From contig CANFHF010000006.1 of the NCBI GenBank assembly GCA_947446635.1, forward strand, positions 1-64,000: 64,000 bases of DNA, written 5' to 3'. The translations under genes were made by a program, and so were the position numbers. The stretch is from Flavobacteriaceae bacterium (GTDB lineage: Bacteria > Bacteroidota > Bacteroidia > Flavobacteriales > Flavobacteriaceae). Shown piece after piece: positions 1 to 8,640 of the stretch. The number at the start of each line of letters is the position of its first letter. The stretch's first letter is position 1. The notes beneath the pieces are model-generated. The model saw only the letters and a list, made by a program, of their open reading frames with translations, did not search any database and was not told the DNA's origin.

Positions 1-305
1 ACCCCACCATTATAGGAAATAATGTCTCTATTGGACACAATGCGATTGTTCATGGGTGCACTGTTCACGATAATGTCTTAATAGGAATGGGCGCCATAGT
101 GATGGATAATTGTGTTATAGAAAGCAATTCCATTATAGCCGCAGGCGCTGTTGTTACTCAAAGCACAGTAGTACAGTCTGGGAGTATTTATGCTGGTGTT
201 CCTGCCAAAAAAGTAAAGGAAATCGACCAATCTAATTTTTCGGGGGAAATTGAACGCATCGCTACTAATTATGTAATGTATTCGCGTTGGTACAAAAAAG
301 AATAA
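1..305 (+). CDS. Hexapeptide-repeat (gamma-carbonic-anhydrase-like) protein, 3' part only
   Basis: The gene enters from the left edge in the frame beginning at base 3, and its start codon is outside the window. The visible residues show the imperfect hexapeptide pattern of a left-handed beta-helix (IGNNVSIGHNAIVHGC, then VLIGMGAIVMDNCVIE), followed by the closing VPAKKVKEI segment. This is the pattern of the YrdA/PaaY/CaiE gamma-carbonic-anhydrase-like family, whose trimers often bind zinc through His residues; His is visible in GHNAIVHG. Catalytic activity in this family is often unproven, so only the fold is assigned. It converges on murI with a 6-base gap. Confidence 0.8.
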   Translation, partial: PTIIGNNVSIGHNAIVHGCTVHDNVLIGMGAIVMDNCVIESNSIIAAGAVVTQSTVVQSGSIYAGVPAKKVKEIDQSNFSGEIERIATNYVMYSRWYKKE

Positions 306-311
306 ATTTTC

Positions 312-1088
312 CTAGAAATCTTTTTCAATCACCTCATAATTATTTTCTAGAATAGCAGAAATCACTTTGGGATTGGTATTGGTATAGAAAATAGGGTCGT
401 TATTTTCAGCCAATGAAAAACCTACTTTTTCTCGTAATATGTTTTGGGTTTGTTTGGCTACCGCTTCCCCCGAATCGATAATATGAATGTTATCTGAGAT
501 TATTTTTTTTATTTGGGGTATCAAATAGGGATAGTGGCTGCAGCCTAAAACAAGAAAATCAATATTGGCTTCAATCATTGGGGATAAATAGGAATGGAGT
601 AATTGAGTCATTTCGGGTGAATCTATTTTGCCACTTTCAATCAGCTGAACCAATCCATGGCCTATCTGTTCAATGATTTTTGTATTCTGAAACTTCTCCG
701 TGGTCCTATTGAAAAGTTCACTATTTAATGTGCCTTGTGTAGCTAGTATTCCTATGGTTTGGGTTTTCGAATGAGTCGCAGCTGGTTTTATGGCTGGTTC
801 TATGCCAATAAACGGCACTGAATATTTTGCTCTCAATTCCTGAATGGCATTGGTAGTTGCTGTATTACAGGCTACTACAATTAATTTACAACCCATACTA
901 AGCAATAACTCCGTGTTTTTTATGCTTAACGCTATAATCTCGGCCTTCGATTTTTGGCCGTAAGGGGCGTTTTTGCTGTCGGCTAGGTATACGGTTTTCT
1001 CGTTGGGAAGCAAATGGTGAATTGCCGCCCAAATGGAAGTTCCTCCAATGCCCGAGTCAAAGATTCCGATAGGTTGATTGTTATGCAT
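312..1088 (-). CDS. murI: Glutamate racemase
   Basis: Interconverts L- and D-glutamate in the cytoplasm, supplying D-Glu for peptidoglycan. The 258-residue product has the N-terminal FDSGIGG loop (Asp11), the first catalytic cysteine in ACNTAT (about Cys74) and the second in GCSHYP (about Cys183). The usual second motif is GCTHYP, so Ser replaces Thr next to the catalytic Cys, a mild change. The ATG at 1088 is preferred over an in-frame GTG at 1094. It is the last gene of the minus-strand envelope cluster and is separated from the OmpH gene by a terminator-like hairpin at 1143-1177. Confidence 0.95.
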   Translation of the reverse strand: MHNNQPIGIFDSGIGGTSIWAAIHHLLPNEKTVYLADSKNAPYGQKSKAEIIALSIKNTELLLSMGCKLIVVACNTATTNAIQELRAKYSVPFIGIEPAIKPAATHSKTQTIGILATQGTLNSELFNRTTEKFQNTKIIEQIGHGLVQLIESGKIDSPEMTQLLHSYLSPMIEANIDFLVLGCSHYPYLIPQIKKIISDNIHIIDSGEAVAKQTQNILREKVGFSLAENNDPIFYTNTNPKVISAILENNYEVIEKDF

Positions 1089-1142
1089 AAACACAGTTAT
1101 TTCGACGGATTAAATGTACTATAAATTTATATTTTAACAAAC

Positions 1143-1180
1143 AAAACTGCTCCATCCAATAATTGGTGAGCAGTTTTTTA
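1143..1180 (-). terminator. Hairpin between the OmpH gene and murI
   Basis: A 10-bp perfect inverted repeat (AAAACTGCTC at 1143-1152 with GAGCAGTTTT at 1168-1177) has short T-rich flanks on both strands. It lies just downstream of the 166-residue OmpH gene, so it may terminate or attenuate transcription before murI. Confidence 0.6.
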
Positions 1181-1197
1181 AAAGCGAATCGATTATA

Positions 1198-1698
1198 TTA
1201 GAAACCTAAATCTTTTTTAACATCGGTAGTCAAGTTTGGACCATCGGCAAGTAAAAGCGTTGAGCCATCAATAACATATTGAAATCCTTTAGCTTTGCCT
1301 ACTTTTTGGATGGAAGTTTTTACTTTTTCATAGATAGGTTTGGTGATGTCTTCTTGTTTTTGTTGTAATTCTTTTTGGGCATTTTGACCAAATTCTTGAA
1401 TTCTTTTTTGCATATCAGAAACCTCTTTTTGACGTTCCCCGTTTATAGCTTCGCTTACTGTTGAAGCTTCTGCATCATATTTTTTTAATTTTGCCTGAAA
1501 TTCTTCAGCCATTTTTTTGTAATCAGCATCATAGGATGCGCTCAATGTTTCAAGTTGTTTTTGAGCCTCTAACATAGCTGGCATTTTACTCATAATTTCA
1601 CTTACATCAACATGAGCTGTTTTCGCTTGTGCATTTGTAGTTTGGTTTGCCGCTACAATAAGTAGTGCTGCAATTAATAAAGTTTTGATTTGTTTCAT
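1198..1698 (-). CDS. OmpH/Skp family periplasmic chaperone
   Basis: A 166-residue protein with an N-terminal signal peptide (KQIKTLLIAALLIVAAN, probable cleavage near NAQA). A compact start strand (AHVDVSEIMSKMP) is followed by a long charged coiled coil rich in K/E/Q and a C-terminal strand (FQYVIDGS). This is the Skp/OmpH plan: a trimeric 'jellyfish' holdase that delivers unfolded outer-membrane proteins to BamA. It sits 38 bases downstream of a second OmpH paralogue, with bamA just before that. Length is normal for the family. Confidence 0.9.
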   Translation of the reverse strand: MKQIKTLLIAALLIVAANQTTNAQAKTAHVDVSEIMSKMPAMLEAQKQLETLSASYDADYKKMAEEFQAKLKKYDAEASTVSEAINGERQKEVSDMQKRIQEFGQNAQKELQQKQEDITKPIYEKVKTSIQKVGKAKGFQYVIDGSTLLLADGPNLTTDVKKDLGF

Positions 1699-1736
1699 CG
1701 TTTTTAAAATATTTAGTAATTATTATTGTTTGTAAT

Positions 1737-3386
1737 CTATTTTGTTGCTTTTAATTTTTCTTCGTTTGCTTTTTTAACGGCTTCTCTATCTTCGAGCACT
1801 TTTTTCTTCCTTTCTTCTAGTGCTTTTTTATAATTTTCAATCACTTTTTTGCGTTCTTCTACTATTTTAGCTCTAGCGTCTATTTGTTTTTGCTTAGGAT
1901 CTTCTACTTCTATTTTTTCGGGCACTTCTGTTTTAGTAGAGTCAATTATAGTTATTGGGATTAGTGCATCCTCTATAACTTTTGTATCAGAAATTGTGTC
2001 GGTTTTTATAGTTCCTCTTTCCTTTAGAGCTTGTTTCCTTTTTTCTTCTAAATCTTTTTTACGACCCTCAACTACTTTTTTACGATCTTCCAAAACTTTT
2101 GCTTTTTCATCAGCTAATTTTTGTTTTGCCTCTGCTGCTGAAGTTTTAGCAGTTTCTTTTTCAATCTCGTTTGGAATTACTTCGGTTTTTGAATCTACAG
2201 GAGTTACATTAATTTTCATAGTTTTTCTTTCCTCTAGAACTTGTTTCCTTTTTTCTTCTAAATCTCTTTTGCGATCCTCAACTACTTTTTTACGGTCTTC
2301 CAAAACTTTTGCTTTTTCATCAGCCAATTTTTGTTTTGCCTCTGCTGCTGCAGTTTTTGCAGTTTCTTTCTCAATATCATTTGGAATTACTTCGGTTTTT
2401 GAATCCACAGGAGTTACACTAATTTTCATAGTTTTTCTTTCCTCTAGAACTTGTTTCCTTTTGCCTTCTAAATCTCTTTTACGATCCTCAACGGCTTTTT
2501 TACGGTCTTCCAAAACTTTCGCTTTTTCATCAGCTAATTTTTGTTTTGCCTCTGCTGCTGCAGTTTTTGCAGTTTCTTTCTCAATGTCATTTGGAATCAC
2601 TTCTGTTTTTGAATCCATAGGAGTCACTCCACTTTTCTTAGCTTCCCTTTCGATTTGAAGTTGGATTTTTCTATCCGCTATTTCTTTTTTCTTTTGCTCT
2701 TGCAATAATTTTCTGTCTGCGATAGCTGTATCTCTCGCTGCTTTCTTATCTTCTAATGCTTTTTTTCTTTCTGCAAGCGCTGGATTTTCAACTATGGCAT
2801 CCTCTTCAAGATCTTTGGCATCCTCTTCTTTAAGTTGCTTTTTAGTCAATTGTTCTCTTTTTTCCGATCTATTTAATACCCTAAGAACTTGGTCACTTAT
2901 GTCAAATCTTTTTGCTACAAAAAGCATCGTTAAATCGGAAGTTTTATCAAATATGAAATCATATTTTTTTGCTTCAGCAATATCTTGTACTGCTGTAAAG
3001 ACCTGGTCTTGAATAGGTTTTGTTAAAATAGTTTTTTGAAGCATTAAATCACCATTTGGACCAAACCTTTTTTGTTGGTATTCCAAGTTTTCATTTTCAA
3101 GGAAATTGATTTCAGTTTGCCGCTCTTCAATAAGTTCTTTTGTTAATAGCGCCTGCTCAGCTTTAAGCGCTTCTTTTAATTTGTTTATTTCTGTTTTTTT
3201 TATTTCAACTTGCTGCTTCCATTCTTGGGCTTTTTGCTCTAATTGGTTTTGCGCTTCTATGTAATTTGGTACATTTTGTAAAATGTATTCCATATCAATA
3301 TAGCCTATTTTAGTCCCTCGGGTTTGCGCTTGAATTGTATTTCCTACAATAAGGCATAAAATTAGAAATAAAAACTGTTTTCTCAT
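1737..3386 (-). CDS. Extended OmpH/Skp-like protein with 70-residue tandem repeats
   Basis: About 549 residues from the ATG at 3386, which directly precedes a signal peptide (RKQFLFLILCLIVGN, cleavage near IQAQ). An upstream in-frame codon at 3404 gives a poorer N-terminus. Residues 25 to about 180 are a normal OmpH/Skp domain (KIGYIDMEYILQNVPNY, coiled coil, YDFIFDKT). The remaining two thirds is a highly charged K/E/R helix-forming tail. Within it a 70-residue unit occurs three times, each ending in runs such as KVLEDRKK and RKQVLEERK. Typical Skp proteins are about 160-200 residues, so the tail is an addition. It lies between bamA and the short OmpH paralogue, suggesting work in outer-membrane assembly. 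The role of the tail is unknown. Confidence 0.85.
   Translation of the reverse strand: MRKQFLFLILCLIVGNTIQAQTRGTKIGYIDMEYILQNVPNYIEAQNQLEQKAQEWKQQVEIKKTEINKLKEALKAEQALLTKELIEERQTEINFLENENLEYQQKRFGPNGDLMLQKTILTKPIQDQVFTAVQDIAEAKKYDFIFDKTSDLTMLFVAKRFDISDQVLRVLNRSEKREQLTKKQLKEEDAKDLEEDAIVENPALAERKKALEDKKAARDTAIADRKLLQEQKKKEIADRKIQLQIEREAKKSGVTPMDSKTEVIPNDIEKETAKTAAAEAKQKLADEKAKVLEDRKKAVEDRKRDLEGKRKQVLEERKTMKISVTPVDSKTEVIPNDIEKETAKTAAAEAKQKLADEKAKVLEDRKKVVEDRKRDLEEKRKQVLEERKTMKINVTPVDSKTEVIPNEIEKETAKTSAAEAKQKLADEKAKVLEDRKKVVEGRKKDLEEKRKQALKERGTIKTDTISDTKVIEDALIPITIIDSTKTEVPEKIEVEDPKQKQIDARAKIVEERKKVIENYKKALEERKKKVLEDREAVKKANEEKLKATK
1998..2627 (-). repeat. Three tandem 210-bp repeats inside the OmpH-like gene
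   Basis: Units at 2418-2627, 2208-2417 and 1998-2207 (in transcription order) each encode 70 residues starting VTPxDSKTEVIPN. Units 1 and 2 are nearly identical; unit 3 is more diverged at its end. The exact 210-base register is visible from the repeated phrase encoding DSKTEVIPN. Confidence 0.95.
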
Positions 3387-3421
3387 AACTATATTGTTTA
3401 GCAAATTATATCAAATTTATT

Positions 3422-6094
3422 TTAAAATTGTTGTCCAATGATAAAGTGAGTTTCCCAACCATTTGCTTTTGATTGTCCTGGCAAAGCATCAAATCCATTT
3501 CCAAAATCAATACCCAACAATCCAAATGCAGGCATGAACACTCGTAAACCAAATCCTGCCGAACGTTTTAGATCAAATGGGTTGTATCCTCTGAAATTTT
3601 CAAATGACGAACCTGCTTCCATAAAGGCAAGTGCATAAATTGAGGCCGATGACTTTAATGTTATTGGATAACGCATCTCCATTGAAAATTTATTATATAC
3701 CGAAGCGCCTATTTGTTGCCCGTATCTAGAATCCGTCCTGTCAGTAATAACTGGGGTCAAGGAGTTATTCGGATATCCTCTTAACTGAACTGTTTCCCGA
3801 CCATCCATTGAATAATTAGCCATTCCATCACCACCCACATAAAATCTTTCGAAAGGAACAATCCCTCGATCTTGATTATATGCTCCTAAAAATCCAAACT
3901 CACTTAGCGTTCGAAGTACTAATTTACCATAAATTTTGGTATACCAATCGGCTTTGAATTTAATTTTATAATATTCTAGCCAATTAAATTTCTTTTGGTC
4001 TACTTTTGACACATCCGCTGCTGCTTCTTGAAATGTTTCTACCCAATTTCCTTTACTATCTGTATAATCACCAATTTGAACAATATGTCCATTAGTATCG
4101 GGGACATTTAATCTATCAACGGTGTTTTTTAATTTATATTCTTGCTTATCTTTCAATGTAGCATAATCGATTTTGTTAATCAAAGAATAAGGAACTGTAA
4201 ATTTCCCTGACAAGCTGAATTCAGAACCATAAGTTGGAAATATAGGGTTTACACCTTTGCTGCTTCTTGACAATCCAATAGTATAGGCTAAATTTCTTGA
4301 AGCTCCATCCCCAAATGTAAATAATCCCGTGTTGTAATTATTTAAATCATAATGTTGGTAGCTCACCGATTGTGATAAAACAAAGAAATCGTCTGGAACT
4401 GTCAATCTTTTGGCTAGGCCAACAGATAATGTTAAAATATTAAAACTTTTTGTTTTATCGGCTGTCTGGGTTTGATAATCGTTTAAAAATTGTTTGCTAT
4501 AAGATAATGAAGTGCTAAATTCCATCGGTTTTTTCCCTCCAAACCAAGGCTCTGAAAACGACGCGCTATAGGTTTGGAAATAAGTACTTCCTTGTAATCG
4601 CAAGGATACTTTTTGACCATCGCCCATAGGGAGTGGTTTATAAGCTTCTTTTTTGAATAAATTCCTAGCTGAAAAGTTATTAAACGACAACCCCAAAGTT
4701 CCTATAAAACCACCACCACCATAGCCTCCTTGAAGCTCTATCTGGCTAGCGCCTTTTTCCGTAAGGGGGTATTCAATATCCACAGTTCCGGACGCGGCAT
4801 CTACATTTTTGAATTTTGGTTCAATGGCTTCTGGATCAAAAAATCCCAGTTGTCCAATTTCACGAATGGTTCTAATGAGTAATTCTTTATTGTATTTTTC
4901 TCCAGGTTTTGTTTTCAATTCTCTGTAAATCACCCGGTCATTTGTTTTATCATTTCCCGTCACCGTTATTTTGTTGAAATAGGCGATAGGACCTTCGGTG
5001 ATTCGTATTTCAAAATCGATAGTGTCATTAGCTGTTTTTACTTCCACAGCATTGATGTTTGAGAATAAATAACCATTGTTTTGATACAAATTGGTAATGT
5101 CATCACCGTCTGGCTTCGATTTGTCTGCAATTCTTTTTTCGAGAAGACCGCCATTATAGATTTCTCCTTTTTTTATACCTAACATACTGTTAAGTCCTTG
5201 ATCAGAGTAAACGGTATTCCCTAAAAACTTAATATTTCCAAAATAGTATTTGTTTCCCTCTTCGATATTTATTTTAACGGACAATGCATTTTTGTCTTTG
5301 TTGTAGGCGACAGAATCTGAAATAATTCTGGCATCCCTATATCCTTTTTCTTTATAATATGCGATTACTTTTTCTAGATCGGTTTTGTATTTGTCCTTAA
5401 TGAATTTAGAAGCTTTTAAGATGCGAATTGGATTTTTTTGTTTAGTATCTTTCATCGCATTTCGTAATATTTTGCCTGAAAGTTTTGTATTTCCTTCAAA
5501 ATCAATATTTTGAATTTTAACTTTTTCACCTTTGTCAATACTCACCACCATATGAACTAAGTTTACAGCCGAAGTGTCTTTTACAGTATTTATGTTAACT
5601 TTAGTGTTGAAATAGCCGTCTTTTTTGTATTTATTTTCGAGGTAATTTTTTGTGGTCGTAATTAAATTTTCATTGACCACTTTTCCTTTAGTAAGATCAG
5701 TGTCTTTTATCAACCCTTCTGTTTTGTTTTTCTTTACGCCAATAAATTTAACTTCATTCAACTTAGGTAATTCTTCAATATTCAAATCAAGATAAATGCT
5801 GTCGTTTTGAATTTTATTAACATAAAATGAAATCTCATCAAATAACCCAAGTTTTCCTAGTTTTTTAATAGCGTTGCTTATTTCTTCTCCAGGAATTGTA
5901 ATTTCTTGTCCTTTTTCAAGACCGGCAAAGGTCACTACGGTTTGGGTATTAAAACTTAGCTTGCCAACTATGGCTACATCGGCTAGAATATATTTTCTTC
6001 CTTGGTCAAAAGGAACCCTTTCTTGTGCTTTAATTTGTAAAAAACTTCCAAAAATTAAAATTGCTAGGGCCGTTTTTATGCTTTTATGTAACAC
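3422..6094 (-). CDS. bamA: Outer-membrane protein assembly factor BamA (Omp85 family)
   Basis: Inserts beta-barrel proteins into the outer membrane. About 890 residues: a signal peptide, N-terminal POTRA repeats (patterns such as VKFIGVKKNK, IDFEGNTKLSG, IKFLGNTVYSD, ITVTGNDKTND), then a C-terminal 16-strand-type barrel ending in phenylalanine (FIIGQQF). The open frame extends upstream to 6232, inside uppS. I prefer the GTG at 6094, 7 bases after the uppS stop, because it starts a clean signal peptide (LHKSIKTALAILIFGSFLQ, then KAQ). The barrel contains an RGY motif (QLRGYPNN) typical of Omp85 loop 6. Upstream is uppS, downstream the two OmpH genes. Confidence 0.93.
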   Translation of the reverse strand: MLHKSIKTALAILIFGSFLQIKAQERVPFDQGRKYILADVAIVGKLSFNTQTVVTFAGLEKGQEITIPGEEISNAIKKLGKLGLFDEISFYVNKIQNDSIYLDLNIEELPKLNEVKFIGVKKNKTEGLIKDTDLTKGKVVNENLITTTKNYLENKYKKDGYFNTKVNINTVKDTSAVNLVHMVVSIDKGEKVKIQNIDFEGNTKLSGKILRNAMKDTKQKNPIRILKASKFIKDKYKTDLEKVIAYYKEKGYRDARIISDSVAYNKDKNALSVKINIEEGNKYYFGNIKFLGNTVYSDQGLNSMLGIKKGEIYNGGLLEKRIADKSKPDGDDITNLYQNNGYLFSNINAVEVKTANDTIDFEIRITEGPIAYFNKITVTGNDKTNDRVIYRELKTKPGEKYNKELLIRTIREIGQLGFFDPEAIEPKFKNVDAASGTVDIEYPLTEKGASQIELQGGYGGGGFIGTLGLSFNNFSARNLFKKEAYKPLPMGDGQKVSLRLQGSTYFQTYSASFSEPWFGGKKPMEFSTSLSYSKQFLNDYQTQTADKTKSFNILTLSVGLAKRLTVPDDFFVLSQSVSYQHYDLNNYNTGLFTFGDGASRNLAYTIGLSRSSKGVNPIFPTYGSEFSLSGKFTVPYSLINKIDYATLKDKQEYKLKNTVDRLNVPDTNGHIVQIGDYTDSKGNWVETFQEAAADVSKVDQKKFNWLEYYKIKFKADWYTKIYGKLVLRTLSEFGFLGAYNQDRGIVPFERFYVGGDGMANYSMDGRETVQLRGYPNNSLTPVITDRTDSRYGQQIGASVYNKFSMEMRYPITLKSSASIYALAFMEAGSSFENFRGYNPFDLKRSAGFGLRVFMPAFGLLGIDFGNGFDALPGQSKANGWETHFIIGQQF

Positions 6095-6101
6095 TAAAAA
6101 A

Positions 6102-6842
6102 TTATTTAATTTGTTCACTTGTTTTTCCAAATCTTCGTTCTCTTTTTTGATAACTAATGATAGCCTCATGTAAATGGTGTTCTTTAAAGTCAGGCCACAA
6201 TACATCAGTAAAATATAATTCTGCATAAGCAATTTGCCACAACAAAAAATTACTTATTCTATGTTCTCCGCTTGTTCGTATTAATAAATCTACATCTGGT
6301 AAATTTCGCGTGTAAAGATGCTCATTTATAATTGAATCGTCTATGTCGTCTATAGAAATTATATTATTTTTAACTTTATTACTGATGCTTTTCACGGCAT
6401 TGACTAATTCATCTCTTGACCCATAACTCAACGCTAGGGTTAATGTCATTCGCGTATTGCCCTTTGTTTTTTCAATTACATCAAGAAGTTCGCTTAATGC
6501 AGATTTTGGCAATTGTTCTAAATTACCTATGGCACTTAGTTTTATATTGTTCTTTTGCAAAGTAACTAACTCTTTCTTCAAGGAATTAATTAAAACACGC
6601 ATTAAGGTTTGCACTTCTAATTTTGGTCTATTCCAATTTTCAGTTGAAAAAGCAAACAATGTAAGACATTCTATACCAATTGTAGCACTTGCTTCGATTA
6701 TTTTTTTTACTGATTTTGTACCGGTTTGGTGTCCAATAGCTCTCAAAAAACCTTGTTGTTTTGCCCAACGACCATTGCCATCCATTATAATAGCGATATG
6801 CTTGGGTAAATTGTCTTTGTTTATAGGTTCTTTTAAATTCAT
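6102..6842 (-). CDS. uppS: Isoprenyl transferase (undecaprenyl diphosphate synthase)
   Basis: Condenses isopentenyl diphosphate with farnesyl diphosphate to make the C55 carrier for peptidoglycan and O-antigen. The 246-residue product has the diagnostic MDGNGRWA motif with catalytic Asp21, GHQTG, TLFAFSTENWNRP and the C-terminal RTSGEHRISNFLLWQ and TDVLWPDF motifs. The ATG at 6842 fits the family N-terminus; an in-frame start at 6878 would add 12 residues overlapping the upstream gene. It starts 4 bases after the DUF6089 stop and ends 7 bases before bamA, so tight co-transcription is likely. Confidence 0.96.
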   Translation of the reverse strand: MNLKEPINKDNLPKHIAIIMDGNGRWAKQQGFLRAIGHQTGTKSVKKIIEASATIGIECLTLFAFSTENWNRPKLEVQTLMRVLINSLKKELVTLQKNNIKLSAIGNLEQLPKSALSELLDVIEKTKGNTRMTLTLALSYGSRDELVNAVKSISNKVKNNIISIDDIDDSIINEHLYTRNLPDVDLLIRTSGEHRISNFLLWQIAYAELYFTDVLWPDFKEHHLHEAIISYQKRERRFGKTSEQIK

Positions 6843-6846
6843 TTTT

Positions 6847-7533
6847 TTATTTTGCACAATAGCAAGGTTTGTCTCCAAAGGTATAGGTCACTGTTAAACC
6901 TGAAAAAACATACCAATCATTATTATTTACATTTCCAAAGTCAATCCCCAATTTCTTTAAATTTTTATTCGTAGGGTTGCTTCCGTCCATATCATCTGCA
7001 AAAGTATACCTTGGGCCAAACTCAATCCCAAGGATTAAAAATCTATTGATATTTGTTTTAACACCAATTATCATGGGAATTGATACAGTCCCGTGATTAG
7101 AATCATATTTAGTTTTGCCAACATCAAAAAAGAGGCCGTTGTATATTGTATAATTAATGCCACTATATATATATGGCGTGAACTTAGTCTTAAAATCAAA
7201 TAAATCAAAGTCAAAAAAATTAAATTCAAGGCCTAAAGATACTTCTTTTATGTTATTTTCAAAATGATATTCTCTTCCGTATCGGCTAGGTTCTTTTGAG
7301 CCAAGATCACTAGCTACAATTTTGGATTGGGTATATGAAAAACGGTAAGCATGTCTCGGGCTTTTATTCCATTTATATAGTATTCCAAATGCAGGTTCGT
7401 TTGGGGCAATATATGTCGTTGATCCAATATCTCCTATATAGTTACTTCCGCCAAGAAATACGCCAAACTCGTGAGTTTGTGCGTTCATTACCATAATAGG
7501 TGCTAAAAATAAAAGATGGAAAAGTTTGTACAT
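6847..7533 (-). CDS. DUF6089-family outer-membrane beta-barrel-like protein
   Basis: About 228 residues from the ATG at 7533, which begins a signal peptide (YKLFHLLFLAPIMVMNAQ). The mature part shows alternating aromatic/glycine strands (EFGVFLGGSNYIGDIG, FTPYIYSGINYTIYNG, WYVFSGLTVTYTFGD), as in small porin-like barrels. This gene directly upstream of uppS-bamA is a conserved Bacteroidota arrangement in my recollection. Function is unknown; its place suggests an outer-membrane role. The C-terminus ends in CYCAK, unusual for a barrel. Confidence 0.8.
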   Translation of the reverse strand: MYKLFHLLFLAPIMVMNAQTHEFGVFLGGSNYIGDIGSTTYIAPNEPAFGILYKWNKSPRHAYRFSYTQSKIVASDLGSKEPSRYGREYHFENNIKEVSLGLEFNFFDFDLFDFKTKFTPYIYSGINYTIYNGLFFDVGKTKYDSNHGTVSIPMIIGVKTNINRFLILGIEFGPRYTFADDMDGSNPTNKNLKKLGIDFGNVNNNDWYVFSGLTVTYTFGDKPCYCAK

Positions 7534-7707
7534 TCTTAAATAAAAATTGGGTGCAAATATAATAATTATCACCTCTATTAATGCCCATAGTTTTAAATAT
7601 GTGTCTTAGCGATAAAAAGACACAAAAAACCGTTAACAATTAAGGATTCAGTAGTATTGAAACGAAAAAAATAGGGATGTTCGTATAGCCGTCCTAAAAA
7701 AAATGAT

Positions 7708-8592
7708 TTAATTCCTTCGGTCTTCACCCCAAAACAGCTTGGTTCGAAGTGTTTTAAGGAAAGTTTCTTCAGGGATTTCGACCATGTTTATCTGAAAAGG
7801 AGTTTTCTTTATAATCAGTATCGTTTCATTTTTAACAGAAGTAATTCTAGAATCCAAAGAAACCAAGTAATTTTTTTCTCTTCCAGAAACTTTCAGTCGA
7901 ATCTCGGTCTCATCTGGAATCACAAGGGGGCGTGCGTTTAGATTGTGCGGTGCGATTGGAGTTATAACTAATCCTTTTACATCTGGAGTTAATATAGGGC
8001 CTCCACAACTCATGGAATATCCTGTTGAACCCGTAGGGGTTGCAATAATTAGACCATCGGCCCAATAGGAATTTAAAAACTCTTTGTTTAAATACGTTTC
8101 TATTGTAATCATAGAGGTGGTGTCTTTTCGGCTCACGGAAATTTCATTCATGGCAAAATTGATTTCTTCAACTGCTGTATTTGATGGGGTACAGGATAGA
8201 CTCAACAAAGTCCTTTTAGAAATGGTGTATTTTTTATTAATTATAAATTGCATGAACTCCGCAATATTCTCCTTTTGAACGGTTGCCAAAAATCCCAATC
8301 GACCTGCATTTATTCCTAAAATAGGAACGCCTGAATTTCGAACTAGACCAGCGGCTCTTAAAATGGTTCCGTCCCCGCCAATACTAATCAACATATCAAA
8401 ACTGCTATCTAACTCTTTATGGGAAGTAAAAGTCTTATATTCTTTTTGGATGATTTTTTTTTCGTGCAATATTTTCAAAAAAGCAGCTTCGATAATCATT
8501 TCTACCCCATTGTTGTTAAAAAACACAAAAATGTCGTTTATGATGGGTTCTGTGCTATTTAGATAGTATTTTCCGTAAATGGCTACTTTCAT
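7708..8592 (-). CDS. nadK: NAD kinase
   Basis: Phosphorylates NAD to NADP in the cytoplasm. The 294-residue product carries the GGDGT motif (Asp74, catalytic base), the NE/D-type motif MNEISVSRKD, and the glycine-rich conserved block with GLIIATPTGSTGYSMSCGGP. Length is normal. It is followed 175 bases downstream by the DUF6089-uppS-bamA series and preceded by the CBS-domain gene on the same strand. Confidence 0.96.
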   Translation of the reverse strand: MKVAIYGKYYLNSTEPIINDIFVFFNNNGVEMIIEAAFLKILHEKKIIQKEYKTFTSHKELDSSFDMLISIGGDGTILRAAGLVRNSGVPILGINAGRLGFLATVQKENIAEFMQFIINKKYTISKRTLLSLSCTPSNTAVEEINFAMNEISVSRKDTTSMITIETYLNKEFLNSYWADGLIIATPTGSTGYSMSCGGPILTPDVKGLVITPIAPHNLNARPLVIPDETEIRLKVSGREKNYLVSLDSRITSVKNETILIIKKTPFQINMVEIPEETFLKTLRTKLFWGEDRRN

Positions 8593-8610
8593 TTTTATTT
8601 ATGCATTGTT

Positions 8611-8640
8611 TCTTCTCCATTGGAGAGGGTTAGGATTTAG
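8611..8640. repeat. Short palindromic intergenic element between nadK and the CBS gene
   Basis: The segment has a TCTCCATTGGAGA core (8614-8626) followed by GGGTTAGGA. It resembles short dispersed intergenic palindromes of Bacteroidota genomes. Only one copy is visible here, so family membership is a guess. Confidence 0.3.

Noticed and set aside
1998..2627. Possible CRISPR-like or satellite array
   Set aside because: The 210-bp units are in frame within a coding gene, without spacers, and encode a coherent coiled coil.
1849..2658. A 269-codon open frame on the plus strand
   Set aside because: It is antisense to the repeated part of the OmpH-like gene; its Ser/Phe/Leu-rich sequence is just the complement of K/E-rich codons, and it has the same 210-base periodicity.
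6095..6232. Long N-terminal extension of BamA overlapping uppS
   Set aside because: It lacks a signal peptide at its start and copies codons of another gene in a different frame; the GTG at 6094 gives a proper exported protein.
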